From: Niveispirillum sp.
GTDB taxonomy: Bacteria; Pseudomonadota; Alphaproteobacteria; Azospirillales; Azospirillaceae
Assembly: GCF_017996735.1 (NCBI RefSeq)
Contig: NZ_JAGOGJ010000001.1
Coordinates: 1-64,000 of the forward strand
Reading direction: 5' to 3'
Length of the DNA: 64,000 nt
A model generated the notes under the pieces. It made no database searches and was not told where the DNA came from. It saw nothing but the letters and a program-made list of their open reading frames with translations. Each line of letters begins with the position of its first letter. Position 1 is the stretch's first letter. Position numbers and translations under genes: made by a program. This document shows positions 26,703 to 35,531 of this stretch, one piece after another.

Positions 26703-27130
26703 TGTGAATGGGCTGCGGATTCACGGCCAATGAAATCACATTGATGTAGAGATGGGGAATAAATAGATACCGGATGACACCCTGGTCGAAATTTGCGTCA
26801 AAATCAGATTTTGCCCATTAGATGGTCTTTACATTGAGCCCCCTTTTATCTGGTGCTAAATCAAGCTCCACCTTGCCAGTCTGATGATCTCCATCCACCC
26901 GTTGTACGTATCGGCATCCGCATCGCGCATCGTGGGCTGATTGTTGGCCGGTTCGAGGCACCGGCCAATCCTGGAGTCCGAGCTGGGGCCCCTCATCTGA
27001 GTATCATCGCTCATGAGGGGAGCCTTTTGAACGGGGCTGGAAACCGCAAGGCGCGCTGGAAGCCCGGCACCATGTTGTCAACGCCGGACAGTTCAGCGCC
27101 ACAACTCTGTTTACTCGGGCGCCCCAGGTA
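26703..27130. other. 428-bp non-coding stretch with two inverted repeats
   Basis: No supportable gene. It must hold the promoter of the TetR-P450 operon and the 3' end of the leftward operon starting at 39034. Inverted repeats occur at 26944-26968 (9-bp arms, TTGGCCGGT/ACCGGCCAA, 7-base loop) and 26989-27020 (8-bp arms, CCCCTCAT/ATGAGGGG). The second is followed on the plus strand by CCTTTT only, so neither is a clear leftward terminator. The segment at 26703-26900 is visibly more AT-rich than its surroundings. Confidence 0.4.
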
Positions 27131-28306
27131 TCAGTACATGGCGGCAAGAACCATGTCTCCAAAGCTGGATGCCTTTTCAACATGCCGGTCATCGGCCATC
27201 ACACCGGCCATCAGCAGGCTGAAAGTGATATCGCGCTGTGGGTCTACCCAGAAGCAGGTTGATCCCGCCCCCCATCCGCCGAAGGAGCGGGGTGAGGCCA
27301 GGGTTGAGATGGGGCCGTGGGTGGGTTTGTCGCCGCGCAGAATAAATCCGATGCCCGCGCCATTCGGGTAGAGCGTCCAATTACGCGTCTCTGCGGCATA
27401 GGCCAGCAACCCGTTGGAGGTCAGGCCGGTATGGTCGGCTGTGCACCATTCCAGCATGGCCGGTGACAGGAACCTGAAACCATCGATCTCGCCGCCGCGA
27501 CGCAGCATATTGGCAAACCGGTGCAGGTCGTGGGAACAGGTCAGGTAGCCGGCGGCAGGAATCTCGGCACCTTCGGTCTTGTAGAGCATGTTGATCGCAT
27601 TGATGCGCTCGGGATGGAACGCACCCGGCTCCTTGAAGCGGGCGACGATCGGTGCCATCCGAGCCGCCAGATCGGCGCGCCCGCCAAGTGCGGTGCTGGT
27701 CATGCCGGCCGGTTGGAAAAGCTCTTCATGCATGAGCTGGGCAAGGCCGCGCTGGCGCCCGTCGACCTCCAGAAGCATTTCGGCCAGGACAGCGTGACCG
27801 GCGACCATGGAATAGTTGATCCGCTCGCCGGGCTGGAACTCCAGACGTTCCTTGCAGACATAGTCGAAGATGGCGCGGTTCGACACGGCTTCCGCCGCCG
27901 GCAGGGGCGGGGATTGCGCCATGATGCCGCTGGTATTCGTCAGAATATGGAATGGCGTGACCCGGCCCTTGCCCCGTTGCCCGAATTCCGGAAGCACCTC
28001 TGCGACCGGGGCCGTCAGGTTGAGCAGGCCGCGTTCGACATAGCTGAGAAACAGCGTGGCCAGAAAATTCTTGCCGGTCGACATTGAGGCGAAGACGGTT
28101 GTCGCATCGACGGGAGTACCGGCCTCTCGGTTTGCGTACCCGCGCTGGATATCGATCACCAGTTCGTCGCCGAGGGAAACCTTCAGCGCGACGCCGTCAT
28201 AGCTGAGGGCGTCGATATCGCGGTCGATGATCTGGACCAATCGCTCTACGCGGGACGGATCGACGGAAAGCGGATGCCGGATGGGAAAGGATGAGGTGCG
28301 GGTCAT
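27131..28306 (-). CDS. Serine hydrolase, beta-lactamase fold (family VIII esterase-like)
   Basis: A 391-residue protein of the beta-lactamase-like serine hydrolase family, with Ser76-Thr-Gly-Lys79 as the S-x-x-K motif (SMSTGKNF) and a probable catalytic tyrosine in INYSMVAGH. No signal peptide is seen. It is the last gene of the long leftward operon 39034-27131. Probable role: cleavage of an ester or lactone, or of an acyl thioester. Sequence divergence from the member at 21439 suggests a different substrate rather than a recent duplication. Confidence 0.86.
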   Translation of the reverse strand: MTRTSSFPIRHPLSVDPSRVERLVQIIDRDIDALSYDGVALKVSLGDELVIDIQRGYANREAGTPVDATTVFASMSTGKNFLATLFLSYVERGLLNLTAPVAEVLPEFGQRGKGRVTPFHILTNTSGIMAQSPPLPAAEAVSNRAIFDYVCKERLEFQPGERINYSMVAGHAVLAEMLLEVDGRQRGLAQLMHEELFQPAGMTSTALGGRADLAARMAPIVARFKEPGAFHPERINAINMLYKTEGAEIPAAGYLTCSHDLHRFANMLRRGGEIDGFRFLSPAMLEWCTADHTGLTSNGLLAYAAETRNWTLYPNGAGIGFILRGDKPTHGPISTLASPRSFGGWGAGSTCFWVDPQRDITFSLLMAGVMADDRHVEKASSFGDMVLAAMY

Positions 28307-28348
28307 GATGGGTCTTTCGATTTGATCCGGGTGACGCGGCTGGCGTAA

Positions 28349-29509
28349 CTACAGTGCCTCAATGATGGTGACGTTGGCGATGCCGCCGCCTTCGCACATG
28401 GTCTGCAGGCCCCATTTCTGACCGCGGGCATGCAGTGTGTGGACAAGCGTCGTCATCAGCTTGGTGCCCGACGCCCCCAGTGGATGGCCCAGGGCGATGG
28501 CGCCGCCATTCACGTTCAGTCGCGCCGGATCGACATCAAGCGCCTTCATCCAGGCCAGCGGCACCGAGGCGAAGGCCTCATTGACCTCGAACAGGTCGAT
28601 ATCATCCAGGCGCAGGCCGGAGCGGGCCAGGGCCTTCCGGGTTGCGGGGATCGGTTCCTCCAGCATGATGACCGGGTCCCCCGCCGTCACGGTGAGACTG
28701 TGGATACGGGCCAGCGGCTTCAGGCCGAAACGCTTCATTCCCGCCTCGCTGACCACCATGACCGCAGATGCGCCGTCGGTCATCTGGCTGGCATTGGCGG
28801 CGGTGATGGTTCCGCCCTCGGCAATGGGCTTCACGGCGGCCATTGCCGCCATGGAGGCATCGAAACGTACCCCCTCGTCCTGGGTAAAAAGCCCGGTTTC
28901 GGTGGCGACGGGGACGATCTCGCGGGAGAAGGCGCCGGTCTCAATGGCGCTGACGGCGCGGCGATGGCTCTCCAGCGCAAAGGCGTCCATGTCTTCGCGG
29001 CTGAAGCCGTACTTGTCGGCCATGGCCTGCGCGCCGTGGAACTGGCTGAAGCCGGAAACGCCATAGCGGTTCCGGATCGCCCGGCTCCAGGGGCCTTCGC
29101 CCATGCCCGCCTGGGAATGCAGGGTCATGTTGGACAGCATCGGCACCCGCGTCATGCTTTCGGCACCGGCGGCAATGACGATATCCTGAGTGCCGGACAT
29201 CACCGCCTGGGCGGCGAAATGCAGGGCCTGCTGTGAACTGCCGCATTGCCGGTCGATCGTTACCGCGGGCACGCTGTCCGGCAGGCGCGACGCCATCACC
29301 ATGTTGCGGCCAAAGGCGAAGGCCTGTTCGCCCGCCTGCGTCACGCAGCCGACAATCACATCCTCCACCGCGGCGGGGTCGATGCCGGTTCGGTCAACCA
29401 GAGCATTCAGAACGGTAGCGCCGAGGTCGGCCGGATGTATTCCGGCCAGCGCACCCTTGCGCTTGGCCCCCGGTGTACGGACGGCCTCCACGATATAGGC
29501 TTCGGGCAT
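28349..29509 (-). CDS. Thiolase / acetyl-CoA C-acyltransferase
   Basis: A 386-residue degradative thiolase with the acylated cysteine at residue 89 (TIDRQCGSSQQA), the base in GHPLGASG and the second cysteine in MCEGGGIAN. It opens with the usual YIVEAVRTPGAKRKG. It would complete each beta-oxidation round started by the acyl-CoA dehydrogenase gene next to it, 43 bases away. It is the standard FadA-like type, unlike the SCP-x type at 36558. Confidence 0.94.
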   Translation of the reverse strand: MPEAYIVEAVRTPGAKRKGALAGIHPADLGATVLNALVDRTGIDPAAVEDVIVGCVTQAGEQAFAFGRNMVMASRLPDSVPAVTIDRQCGSSQQALHFAAQAVMSGTQDIVIAAGAESMTRVPMLSNMTLHSQAGMGEGPWSRAIRNRYGVSGFSQFHGAQAMADKYGFSREDMDAFALESHRRAVSAIETGAFSREIVPVATETGLFTQDEGVRFDASMAAMAAVKPIAEGGTITAANASQMTDGASAVMVVSEAGMKRFGLKPLARIHSLTVTAGDPVIMLEEPIPATRKALARSGLRLDDIDLFEVNEAFASVPLAWMKALDVDPARLNVNGGAIALGHPLGASGTKLMTTLVHTLHARGQKWGLQTMCEGGGIANVTIIEAL

Positions 29510-29552
29510 CGGTCGAACTTCCTTGCTGTCTTTTGGCAGGTGGCGCGGGCGT

Positions 29553-30695
29553 TCAAAGGCTCCGGCCGATGACTTCCTTCATGATCTCGCTGGTGCCGCC
29601 ATAGATGCGGGTCACGCGGGCGTCGCGGTAAAGGCGCGCGATCATGTATTCGTTCATGTAACCGGCCCCGCCATGCAGCTGCAGGGCAGCATCGACGACG
29701 CGACCCTGCAGCTCCGTATGCCAGAGCTTGGCGGCTGACGCGGCGGCCGCATCCAGCTTGCCGGCCACATGCCGGGCAATGGCCCAGTCCAGATGCGCCC
29801 AGCCGACCTGGAGTTCGGTTTTCAGGCCGGCCAGCACGAAGCGGGTGTTCTGGAAATCAAATATGCGCTGTCCGAACGCCTGCCGCCCTTTGGTGAAGGC
29901 AAGCGCCTCGTCGAAGGCGCGCTGCGCGGCGGCCTGGGCTGTCACCGCGACCGACAGCCGCTCCTGCGCCAATTGCGTCAGCAGATAGCTGAAGGCTTCG
30001 TTCTCCGTCCCCAGCAGGCTGTCGGCGGGCACGCGCATATCCGCGAAGAACAGTTCCGCTGTGTCGCCGGAACGCTGCCCGATCTTGTCCAGTTTGCGGC
30101 CGCGTGTGAAGCCGGGCGTATCGGTTTCCACCAGGAACAGCGACATGCCGCCGGCGCCGCGCGCGGTGTCGGTCTTGGCGGCCAGGATCACCAGATCCGC
30201 GTTGCAGCCATTGGTGATGTAGATTTTGGACCCGTTGATGACATAGTCGGTACCGTCGCGTCTGGCATGGGTGCGGATGGCCTTCAGGTCCGACCCCGCC
30301 GAAGGCTCGGTCATCGCGATGGCGGTGATGCAGTCGCCGGCCACCATCTTTGGCAAGTAACGCTGCTTCTGCGCCTCTGACCCATAGGCCTGAATATAGT
30401 CGGCGGTGATGTCGTTCTGGATGATCAGCCCGGCATGGGAACCGGCATAGGACAGTTCCTCCTGCACGATGGCGTTGTAGGTGAAATCCAGGCCGGGCCC
30501 GCCATAGGCCGGATCGACGGTCGGGCAAAGCAGGCCGGCGGCCCCGCATTGACGCCAGAAATCCCGCTCGACGATGCCGTCGCGCTCATGGTCGTCCAGG
30601 TGCGGCAGCAGCGCGCGATCGAACAGCTTGCGCACGCTGTCGCGGAAGATGGCATGTTCTTCGGAGAAAATGGTGCGTGTGGTCGTGTCCAGCAT
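29553..30695 (-). CDS. Acyl-CoA dehydrogenase
   Basis: A 380-residue acyl-CoA dehydrogenase. It has the flavin motif AMTEPSAGSDLKAIRT, the KIYITNGCNADL segment, and an ending RIYGGTSEIMKEVIGRSL typical of a large bacterial subfamily that has glycine instead of the YEGT glutamate. In contrast to the four genes at 14469-19008 it stands alone, so it is probably a homotetramer. It lies between CoA-transferase and thiolase genes in the leftward operon and should act in beta-oxidation of the same CoA ester. Confidence 0.93.
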   Translation of the reverse strand: MLDTTTRTIFSEEHAIFRDSVRKLFDRALLPHLDDHERDGIVERDFWRQCGAAGLLCPTVDPAYGGPGLDFTYNAIVQEELSYAGSHAGLIIQNDITADYIQAYGSEAQKQRYLPKMVAGDCITAIAMTEPSAGSDLKAIRTHARRDGTDYVINGSKIYITNGCNADLVILAAKTDTARGAGGMSLFLVETDTPGFTRGRKLDKIGQRSGDTAELFFADMRVPADSLLGTENEAFSYLLTQLAQERLSVAVTAQAAAQRAFDEALAFTKGRQAFGQRIFDFQNTRFVLAGLKTELQVGWAHLDWAIARHVAGKLDAAAASAAKLWHTELQGRVVDAALQLHGGAGYMNEYMIARLYRDARVTRIYGGTSEIMKEVIGRSL

Positions 30696-30721
30696 TGGTG
30701 CTTCCGCTTTCTTGCCCGCCG

Positions 30722-31867
30722 TCAGGCCTGCTTGGGATCGTTGGCGCCCAGAATTTCACGATTATGCTGCCCCAGGCGGGGGGGCAGACGGACAGGGGGC
30801 CGTTCCCCGTCGAACAGTACCGGCACGCCCGGCAGACGCACATCACCCAAGCCGGGGTCATGCAGGGTGGAAAAGAACTCCACCGCCTGCAGGTGCGGGT
30901 CGCTGATGATTTCGTCCAGCGACAGGACGGGGGAGGCCGGAACGCCGATCCGTTCACAGGCGGCAAGCCAATGGTCATTGTCATGCTGCGCCACCAGATC
31001 GGCCACCAGCTCGTAAAGCGCGTCGATATGGGCCGTGCGCGCCGCCATGGTGGCGAAGCGGGGATCGTCCGCGTACCCAGGCGCACCCGCTTGCGTGAAG
31101 AAGGCCCGCCAATGGGCATCGGTATAAGGCAGCATGCAGATGAAGCCGTCGCGGGTGCGGTAGGGGTGCCGGTGGCGCGACAGCACACGCGGATAGCCGG
31201 TATCGCCCTGCGGCGGCTCAAACTGCCGGCCATACAGATGCTCGACCAGATTGAAGCCCACCATGCACTCGAACATGGGCACCTCGACCAGCGCACCGCG
31301 ACCACTGGCTGCGCGCCCGGTCAGGGCCGCCAGGATGGCCATCGCCGCGATCAGGCCCGTGGTCTTGTCGGCGGTGATGGTCGGAAAATACTGCGGTTCG
31401 CCCGATTGGCGGCGCATCAGGTCGGCACAGCCCGACAGGCCCTGGATGATGTCGTCATAGGCGGGGCGCCCGCCATAGGGCCCCGCCTCTCCAAAGCCCA
31501 GCAGCCCCGCATAGACCAGCCGCGGGTTGCGCGCCATCAGCCTTTCCGGCTCCAGCCCCAGCTTCGCCAGCTTCTGCGGCCGGATATTGTGCATGAAGAC
31601 GTCGGCACCCTCGATCAGCCGGGCCAGGGCCTCGCGTCCTTCCGGCTGGGTCAGGTCCAGTTCCACGCTGCGCTTGTTGCGATTGGTGCTGAGAAACAGG
31701 GCGGCCATCCCTGGCTCCGTGGCCGGGCCGGTCTGGCGGGTGCTGTCACCGCCCGGCGCCTCCACCTTGATCACGTCGGCGCCGAAATCGCCCAGCCACT
31801 GGCTGGCCAGCGGCCCCATCGCGACGGTGGTCAGGTCGATGACCTTGATGTTCTGAAGCGGCAGCAT
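30722..31867 (-). CDS. CaiB/BaiF (type III) CoA-transferase
   Basis: A 381-residue family III CoA-transferase. Motifs are VIDLTTVAMGPLASQWLGD, GADVIKVEAPGGD and STNRNKRSVELDL. Its ATG at 31867 lies four bases after the stop of the MaoC-like gene, so the two are closely coupled. It is a paralogue of the gene at 8601 with modest similarity. Activating an acid by CoA transfer here, in addition to two ATP-dependent ligases elsewhere, implies several acid intermediates. Confidence 0.92.
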   Translation of the reverse strand: MLPLQNIKVIDLTTVAMGPLASQWLGDFGADVIKVEAPGGDSTRQTGPATEPGMAALFLSTNRNKRSVELDLTQPEGREALARLIEGADVFMHNIRPQKLAKLGLEPERLMARNPRLVYAGLLGFGEAGPYGGRPAYDDIIQGLSGCADLMRRQSGEPQYFPTITADKTTGLIAAMAILAALTGRAASGRGALVEVPMFECMVGFNLVEHLYGRQFEPPQGDTGYPRVLSRHRHPYRTRDGFICMLPYTDAHWRAFFTQAGAPGYADDPRFATMAARTAHIDALYELVADLVAQHDNDHWLAACERIGVPASPVLSLDEIISDPHLQAVEFFSTLHDPGLGDVRLPGVPVLFDGERPPVRLPPRLGQHNREILGANDPKQA

Positions 31868-31871
31868 GGCG

Positions 31872-32360
31872 TTATTCCGCCTCCGTCCGCCCGGCGATCA
31901 GCCGGCGTGAACTGTAGCGCATGACCGGTTCGGCCCGTTGATTGAAGATGGTGATGGTGGAATCGACGATGGCGCGATTGCCGGTCGAGGTGGAGCGCAC
32001 GCCGGTGAATTCGATGATGGCATGCACCGTATCGCCGACATGTACCGGGGCCAGCGGTTCCAGCGTGTAGCCCAGCATCGCCAGCCCGGTGCCACGGATC
32101 AGTGATTGGATGATGAAGCCTTCAATGATCGACAGGGTCAGCACACCCGGCACCGGGCGCCCGCCCATCGGCCCGACCAGCGTCGCGTCCAGGAAGGCGC
32201 TGTCCGTCATGCCCGTCAGCGTCACGAAACTGACAAGGTCGGTTTCGGTGATCGTGCGTGTATAGGTGCGGAAAGTGGCACCGACCCGCATGTCCTGCCA
32301 GAACAGGCCCTGGCCCAGCAATGTGGCACCGCCATCCGTCGCGGTTGGTTCCGGTTGCAT
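31872..32360 (-). CDS. MaoC-like hot-dog protein lacking the usual catalytic pair
   Basis: A 162-residue single hot-dog domain of MaoC type. Active (R)-hydratases carry an Asp and a His in the pattern S/T-G-D-x-N-P-I-H. Here the segment reads LTGMTDSAFLD, so Asp is replaced by Met and His by Phe. The downstream VPGVLTLSIIEG is preserved. It may be a non-catalytic partner, a thioesterase-like variant, or a hydratase using other residues. It is coupled to the CoA-transferase gene and follows an aldehyde dehydrogenase gene by about 65 bp. Confidence 0.8.
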   Translation of the reverse strand: MQPEPTATDGGATLLGQGLFWQDMRVGATFRTYTRTITETDLVSFVTLTGMTDSAFLDATLVGPMGGRPVPGVLTLSIIEGFIIQSLIRGTGLAMLGYTLEPLAPVHVGDTVHAIIEFTGVRSTSTGNRAIVDSTITIFNQRAEPVMRYSSRRLIAGRTEAE

Positions 32361-32425
32361 CGGGATCTCTCCTCTGTACGCGCGCGCATCACCCCGCCGG
32401 TTACGGACGGGGGCGTAAGGTGTGG

Positions 32426-33910
32426 CTACAGCCCGGTGATGACCGTCTTCAGCTCGGTAAAGCTGTTGATGCCGTCGGTGCCGTTCTCGCGGCCCCAGCC
32501 CGATTGCTTGAAGCCGCCAAAGGGCAGGTTCGGGCCGGCCACGGAGCCGGTATTGATATTGATGGTGCCGGCCTTGATCTTGCGCGCCAGCTTGTAGGCG
32601 GTGGAGATGTCGCGCGTCCAGATGCTGGCGGACAGGCCATAGACGGTGTCGTTGGCGAGCGTCGCCAGTTCATCCAGGTCGGCAACCGGCGTTGCCACCA
32701 GCACGGGGCCGAAAATTTCCTCCCGCACCACGCGCATGTCCGGGGTCACGTCGCTGATGATCGTCGGTTCGACGAAATAGCCCCGGTCGCCGACCGCCTT
32801 GCCGCCGGTGACCACATTGGCCCCTTCGGCGCGGGCGCTGTCGATATAATCCATGACCCGATGTTGCTGCGTGGCGGAGACCAGGGGTCCCAGGGTCGTG
32901 GTCGGGTCCAGGCCGGGACCCAGCCTGAAGCTGGTCGCGACCTTCACCAGCCCTTCCAGCACCTGATCGAATTTCTCCTGCGCGACGTAGAGGCGGGAGC
33001 CGGCCACGCAGATCTGGCCGCTGTTCAGGAAGATGGACTGGGCGGCGCCGATGATCGCCTTCTTCAGGTCAGCGTCGGGCAGGATGATCGTGGGCGACTT
33101 GCCCCCCAGTTCCAGCGTCAGGCGCTTCAGGTTGCCGCGTGCGGCGCCGATCAGCGACTTGCCCACGGCGGTGGAACCGGTGAAGGAGATCTTGTCGACA
33201 CCATCATGTTCGGCCAGGGCCGCCCCGGCGACACTGCCCAGGCCGCTGACGATATTGACGACGCCGGGCGGAAAGCCCGCTTCCAGGATTGCTTCGCCCA
33301 GGCGAAGGGTGGTCATGGAGGTCTGTTCGGCCGGTTTCAGGATGACGGTGCAGCCAGCCGCCAATGCCGGACCCAGCTTTGATACCGCCGCCATCAACGG
33401 GAAATTCCAGGGGGTGATCAGGCCGACGACCCCGACGGGTTCCCGAAGCGTCATGGCCAGGAACTCGCCCGGCATATCGACGGACCGCGTCTCACCGGTG
33501 ATTTTCCCGCACCAGCCGGACCAGTAGCGCAGGGCGGCGACGGAGGCGGGGACATCCACCCATTTCGCCATCGTGACCGGCTTGCCATTGTCCAGCGTCT
33601 CCAGTTCGGCGAATTCCTCCTTGCGGGCCTCGATCAGGTCGGCCAGGCGCCAGAGCAGGCGGGCGCGCTCACCGGCGGGCAGGCTGGCCCAGGGTCCGCT
33701 TTCAAACGCCCGCCGGGCGGCGGCAACGGCCCGATCAATATCCCGCGCACTACCGGCCGGAATGCTGGCGATGACGCCGCCATCGGCAGGGTTGACGACA
33801 TCAAGCCGTTCGCCACCATCCGGGTCCGTCCAACGGCCATCGATCAGCAGTTGGAACGGTCGGTCCAGGCTGGCCCGGGTTTTCTCCGTCACGTCGATTG
33901 GGAGGGACAT
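32426..33910 (-). CDS. Aldehyde dehydrogenase
   Basis: A 494-residue NAD(P)-dependent aldehyde dehydrogenase close to betaine/phenylacetaldehyde-type enzymes. It has TPWNFPLM, KPAEQTS, FTGSTAVGK, the base in LELGGKSP, the catalytic cysteine near residue 300 in NSGQICVAG, and EEIFGPV. It follows the GMC oxidoreductase gene by 16 bases, an arrangement that suggests a two-step oxidation of a primary alcohol to an acid, as in choline oxidation but on another substrate. The C terminus GGFKQSGWGRENG is complete. Confidence 0.95.
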   Translation of the reverse strand: MSLPIDVTEKTRASLDRPFQLLIDGRWTDPDGGERLDVVNPADGGVIASIPAGSARDIDRAVAAARRAFESGPWASLPAGERARLLWRLADLIEARKEEFAELETLDNGKPVTMAKWVDVPASVAALRYWSGWCGKITGETRSVDMPGEFLAMTLREPVGVVGLITPWNFPLMAAVSKLGPALAAGCTVILKPAEQTSMTTLRLGEAILEAGFPPGVVNIVSGLGSVAGAALAEHDGVDKISFTGSTAVGKSLIGAARGNLKRLTLELGGKSPTIILPDADLKKAIIGAAQSIFLNSGQICVAGSRLYVAQEKFDQVLEGLVKVATSFRLGPGLDPTTTLGPLVSATQQHRVMDYIDSARAEGANVVTGGKAVGDRGYFVEPTIISDVTPDMRVVREEIFGPVLVATPVADLDELATLANDTVYGLSASIWTRDISTAYKLARKIKAGTININTGSVAGPNLPFGGFKQSGWGRENGTDGINSFTELKTVITGL

Positions 33911-33926
33911 GCTGGGGTCCTCGTCT

Positions 33927-35531
33927 CTAATTGCCCAGGATCATGTCGGCGACCTTTTCGCCGATCATCACCGAAGGCGCATTGGTATGACCGCCGATCA
34001 GCCGGGGCATGATTGAAGCGTCCGCGACCCGCAGGCCGCGGATGCCGCGCACTCGCAATTGCGGGTCGACAACGGCGTCCGCACCGATGCCCATCTTGCA
34101 GGTGCTGGTGGGGTGGTGGGCGGTAGCGACTGTCTTGCGGATATAGGCATCCAGGGCGGCATCCTGGTCCAGGGCAGCGCCGGGAAAACTCTCCGCGCCC
34201 ACAAACTCCGCCAGAGCGCCCTGCCGGACAAAGTCGCGCGTCCAGCGCAGCGAATGGCGAAGCAGGCGCAGATCGTCGGGGTCCTGCAGCAGGTTGAACT
34301 GGATGCGGGGCGGGGCGAGCGGATCGTCCGACCGCAATTTGACGCACCCCCGGCTGCCCGGCCGCAGCACGACATTGAGCGTTGTCAGCATGTCCGGCTG
34401 CTTCTTGCGGAAACCCGGAAACCAGACCTTGGCCATCATGTTTGCCGCCATGAACACGGTTTCCAGGTCCGGTCGGGACAGGCCGGGCTGGGATTTGTGA
34501 TAGGCGATGTTGCTCAGCGGCACCGTGGCCGGCAATCCCCGCCCCGTCAGCAGCCATTGGAGCACGGACAGGGTCAGCCGGTCGGCGCGCAGTGCCTGGC
34601 CGAAGGCCAACGGCTTTTTGGTCACGAAACCCATGGGCACCAGCGGGTGCTCCTGCAGGTCCTGTCCGACGCCGGCCAGATCCCGCTCGACCTGGATGCC
34701 GACGCCGCGCAGGTGATCCCCTGGGCCGATCCCCGACAGCATCAGGATTTGCGGAGAGGCATAGGCGCCGCCCGACAGCACGATCTCGCCATCGGCATGG
34801 ACCGTCTGTCTGCTGCCATCCTTGACATATTCCACGCCCGTGGCGCGGCCCTTTTCGATCAGGATGCGGGTGACATGGGCACCGGTGACCACCGTCAGGT
34901 TCAGCCGGTTCCGGATGGGTGTCAGGAAGGCTTGCGACGTGCTGGCCCGCCGGCCGCGACGGATCGTGCTGTCGGGCAGGGCGAAGCCTTCCGGATTACC
35001 GGCCTCGAAATCGTCCAGCAGGCGATAGTTCAGGGCTTGCGCCGTGTCGCGGATCGCCTTGGTGATCGGTTCGTCACTGGTATAGGGGATGACATTCAGC
35101 GGGCCGCTGCCGCCATGGTTCGGCCCTTCACCACGCCAATTGCGCTCCGATTTCTTGAAATAGGGCAGCACCTCGTCGTGGGACCAGCCTTCTGCCCCCA
35201 TTTGCGCCCATTCGTCGTAGTCGCTTGGGTGGCCCCGCGAATACATCATCCCGTTGATGGATGAGGAGCCACCGAGGACCTTTCCACGCGGCGCCTTGAT
35301 CTTGCGGCCATTGGCAAAGGGCTCCGGGTCGCTCCACAGACCCCAGTCCAGCGTCGGGTGATATTGCAGCATGGTGAAGACCAGCGGCATCTTCACCATG
35401 ATATCCTTGTCGGCGCCACCGGACTCAAGCAGCAGAACCTTGTTTTCCGGCCGCTCGCTCAGTCGGGCGGCGACCACGCAGCCCGCCGATCCGGCGCCGA
35501 TAACGACATAGTCATAGGTCAGGGTTGCCAT
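33927..35531 (-). CDS. GMC-family FAD oxidoreductase
   Basis: A 534-residue GMC oxidoreductase with GAGSAGCVVAARLSE, GKVLGGSSSINGMMYSRG, SGGAYASPQILMLSGIG, and the catalytic His/Asn in AHHPTSTCKMG and GGHTNAPSV. It is a paralogue of the gene at 19816, keeping the same length and signatures. Its start overlaps the end of the alpha/beta hydrolase gene by 20 bases, so it is translationally coupled. It should oxidise an alcohol whose aldehyde is passed to the adjacent aldehyde dehydrogenase. Confidence 0.94.
   Translation of the reverse strand: MATLTYDYVVIGAGSAGCVVAARLSERPENKVLLLESGGADKDIMVKMPLVFTMLQYHPTLDWGLWSDPEPFANGRKIKAPRGKVLGGSSSINGMMYSRGHPSDYDEWAQMGAEGWSHDEVLPYFKKSERNWRGEGPNHGGSGPLNVIPYTSDEPITKAIRDTAQALNYRLLDDFEAGNPEGFALPDSTIRRGRRASTSQAFLTPIRNRLNLTVVTGAHVTRILIEKGRATGVEYVKDGSRQTVHADGEIVLSGGAYASPQILMLSGIGPGDHLRGVGIQVERDLAGVGQDLQEHPLVPMGFVTKKPLAFGQALRADRLTLSVLQWLLTGRGLPATVPLSNIAYHKSQPGLSRPDLETVFMAANMMAKVWFPGFRKKQPDMLTTLNVVLRPGSRGCVKLRSDDPLAPPRIQFNLLQDPDDLRLLRHSLRWTRDFVRQGALAEFVGAESFPGAALDQDAALDAYIRKTVATAHHPTSTCKMGIGADAVVDPQLRVRGIRGLRVADASIMPRLIGGHTNAPSVMIGEKVADMILGN

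Noticed and set aside
26944..26968. Inverted repeat as an intrinsic terminator of the leftward operon
   Set aside because: No T-run on either strand after the stem and it lies 160 bases past the stop; kept only as an unexplained repeat.
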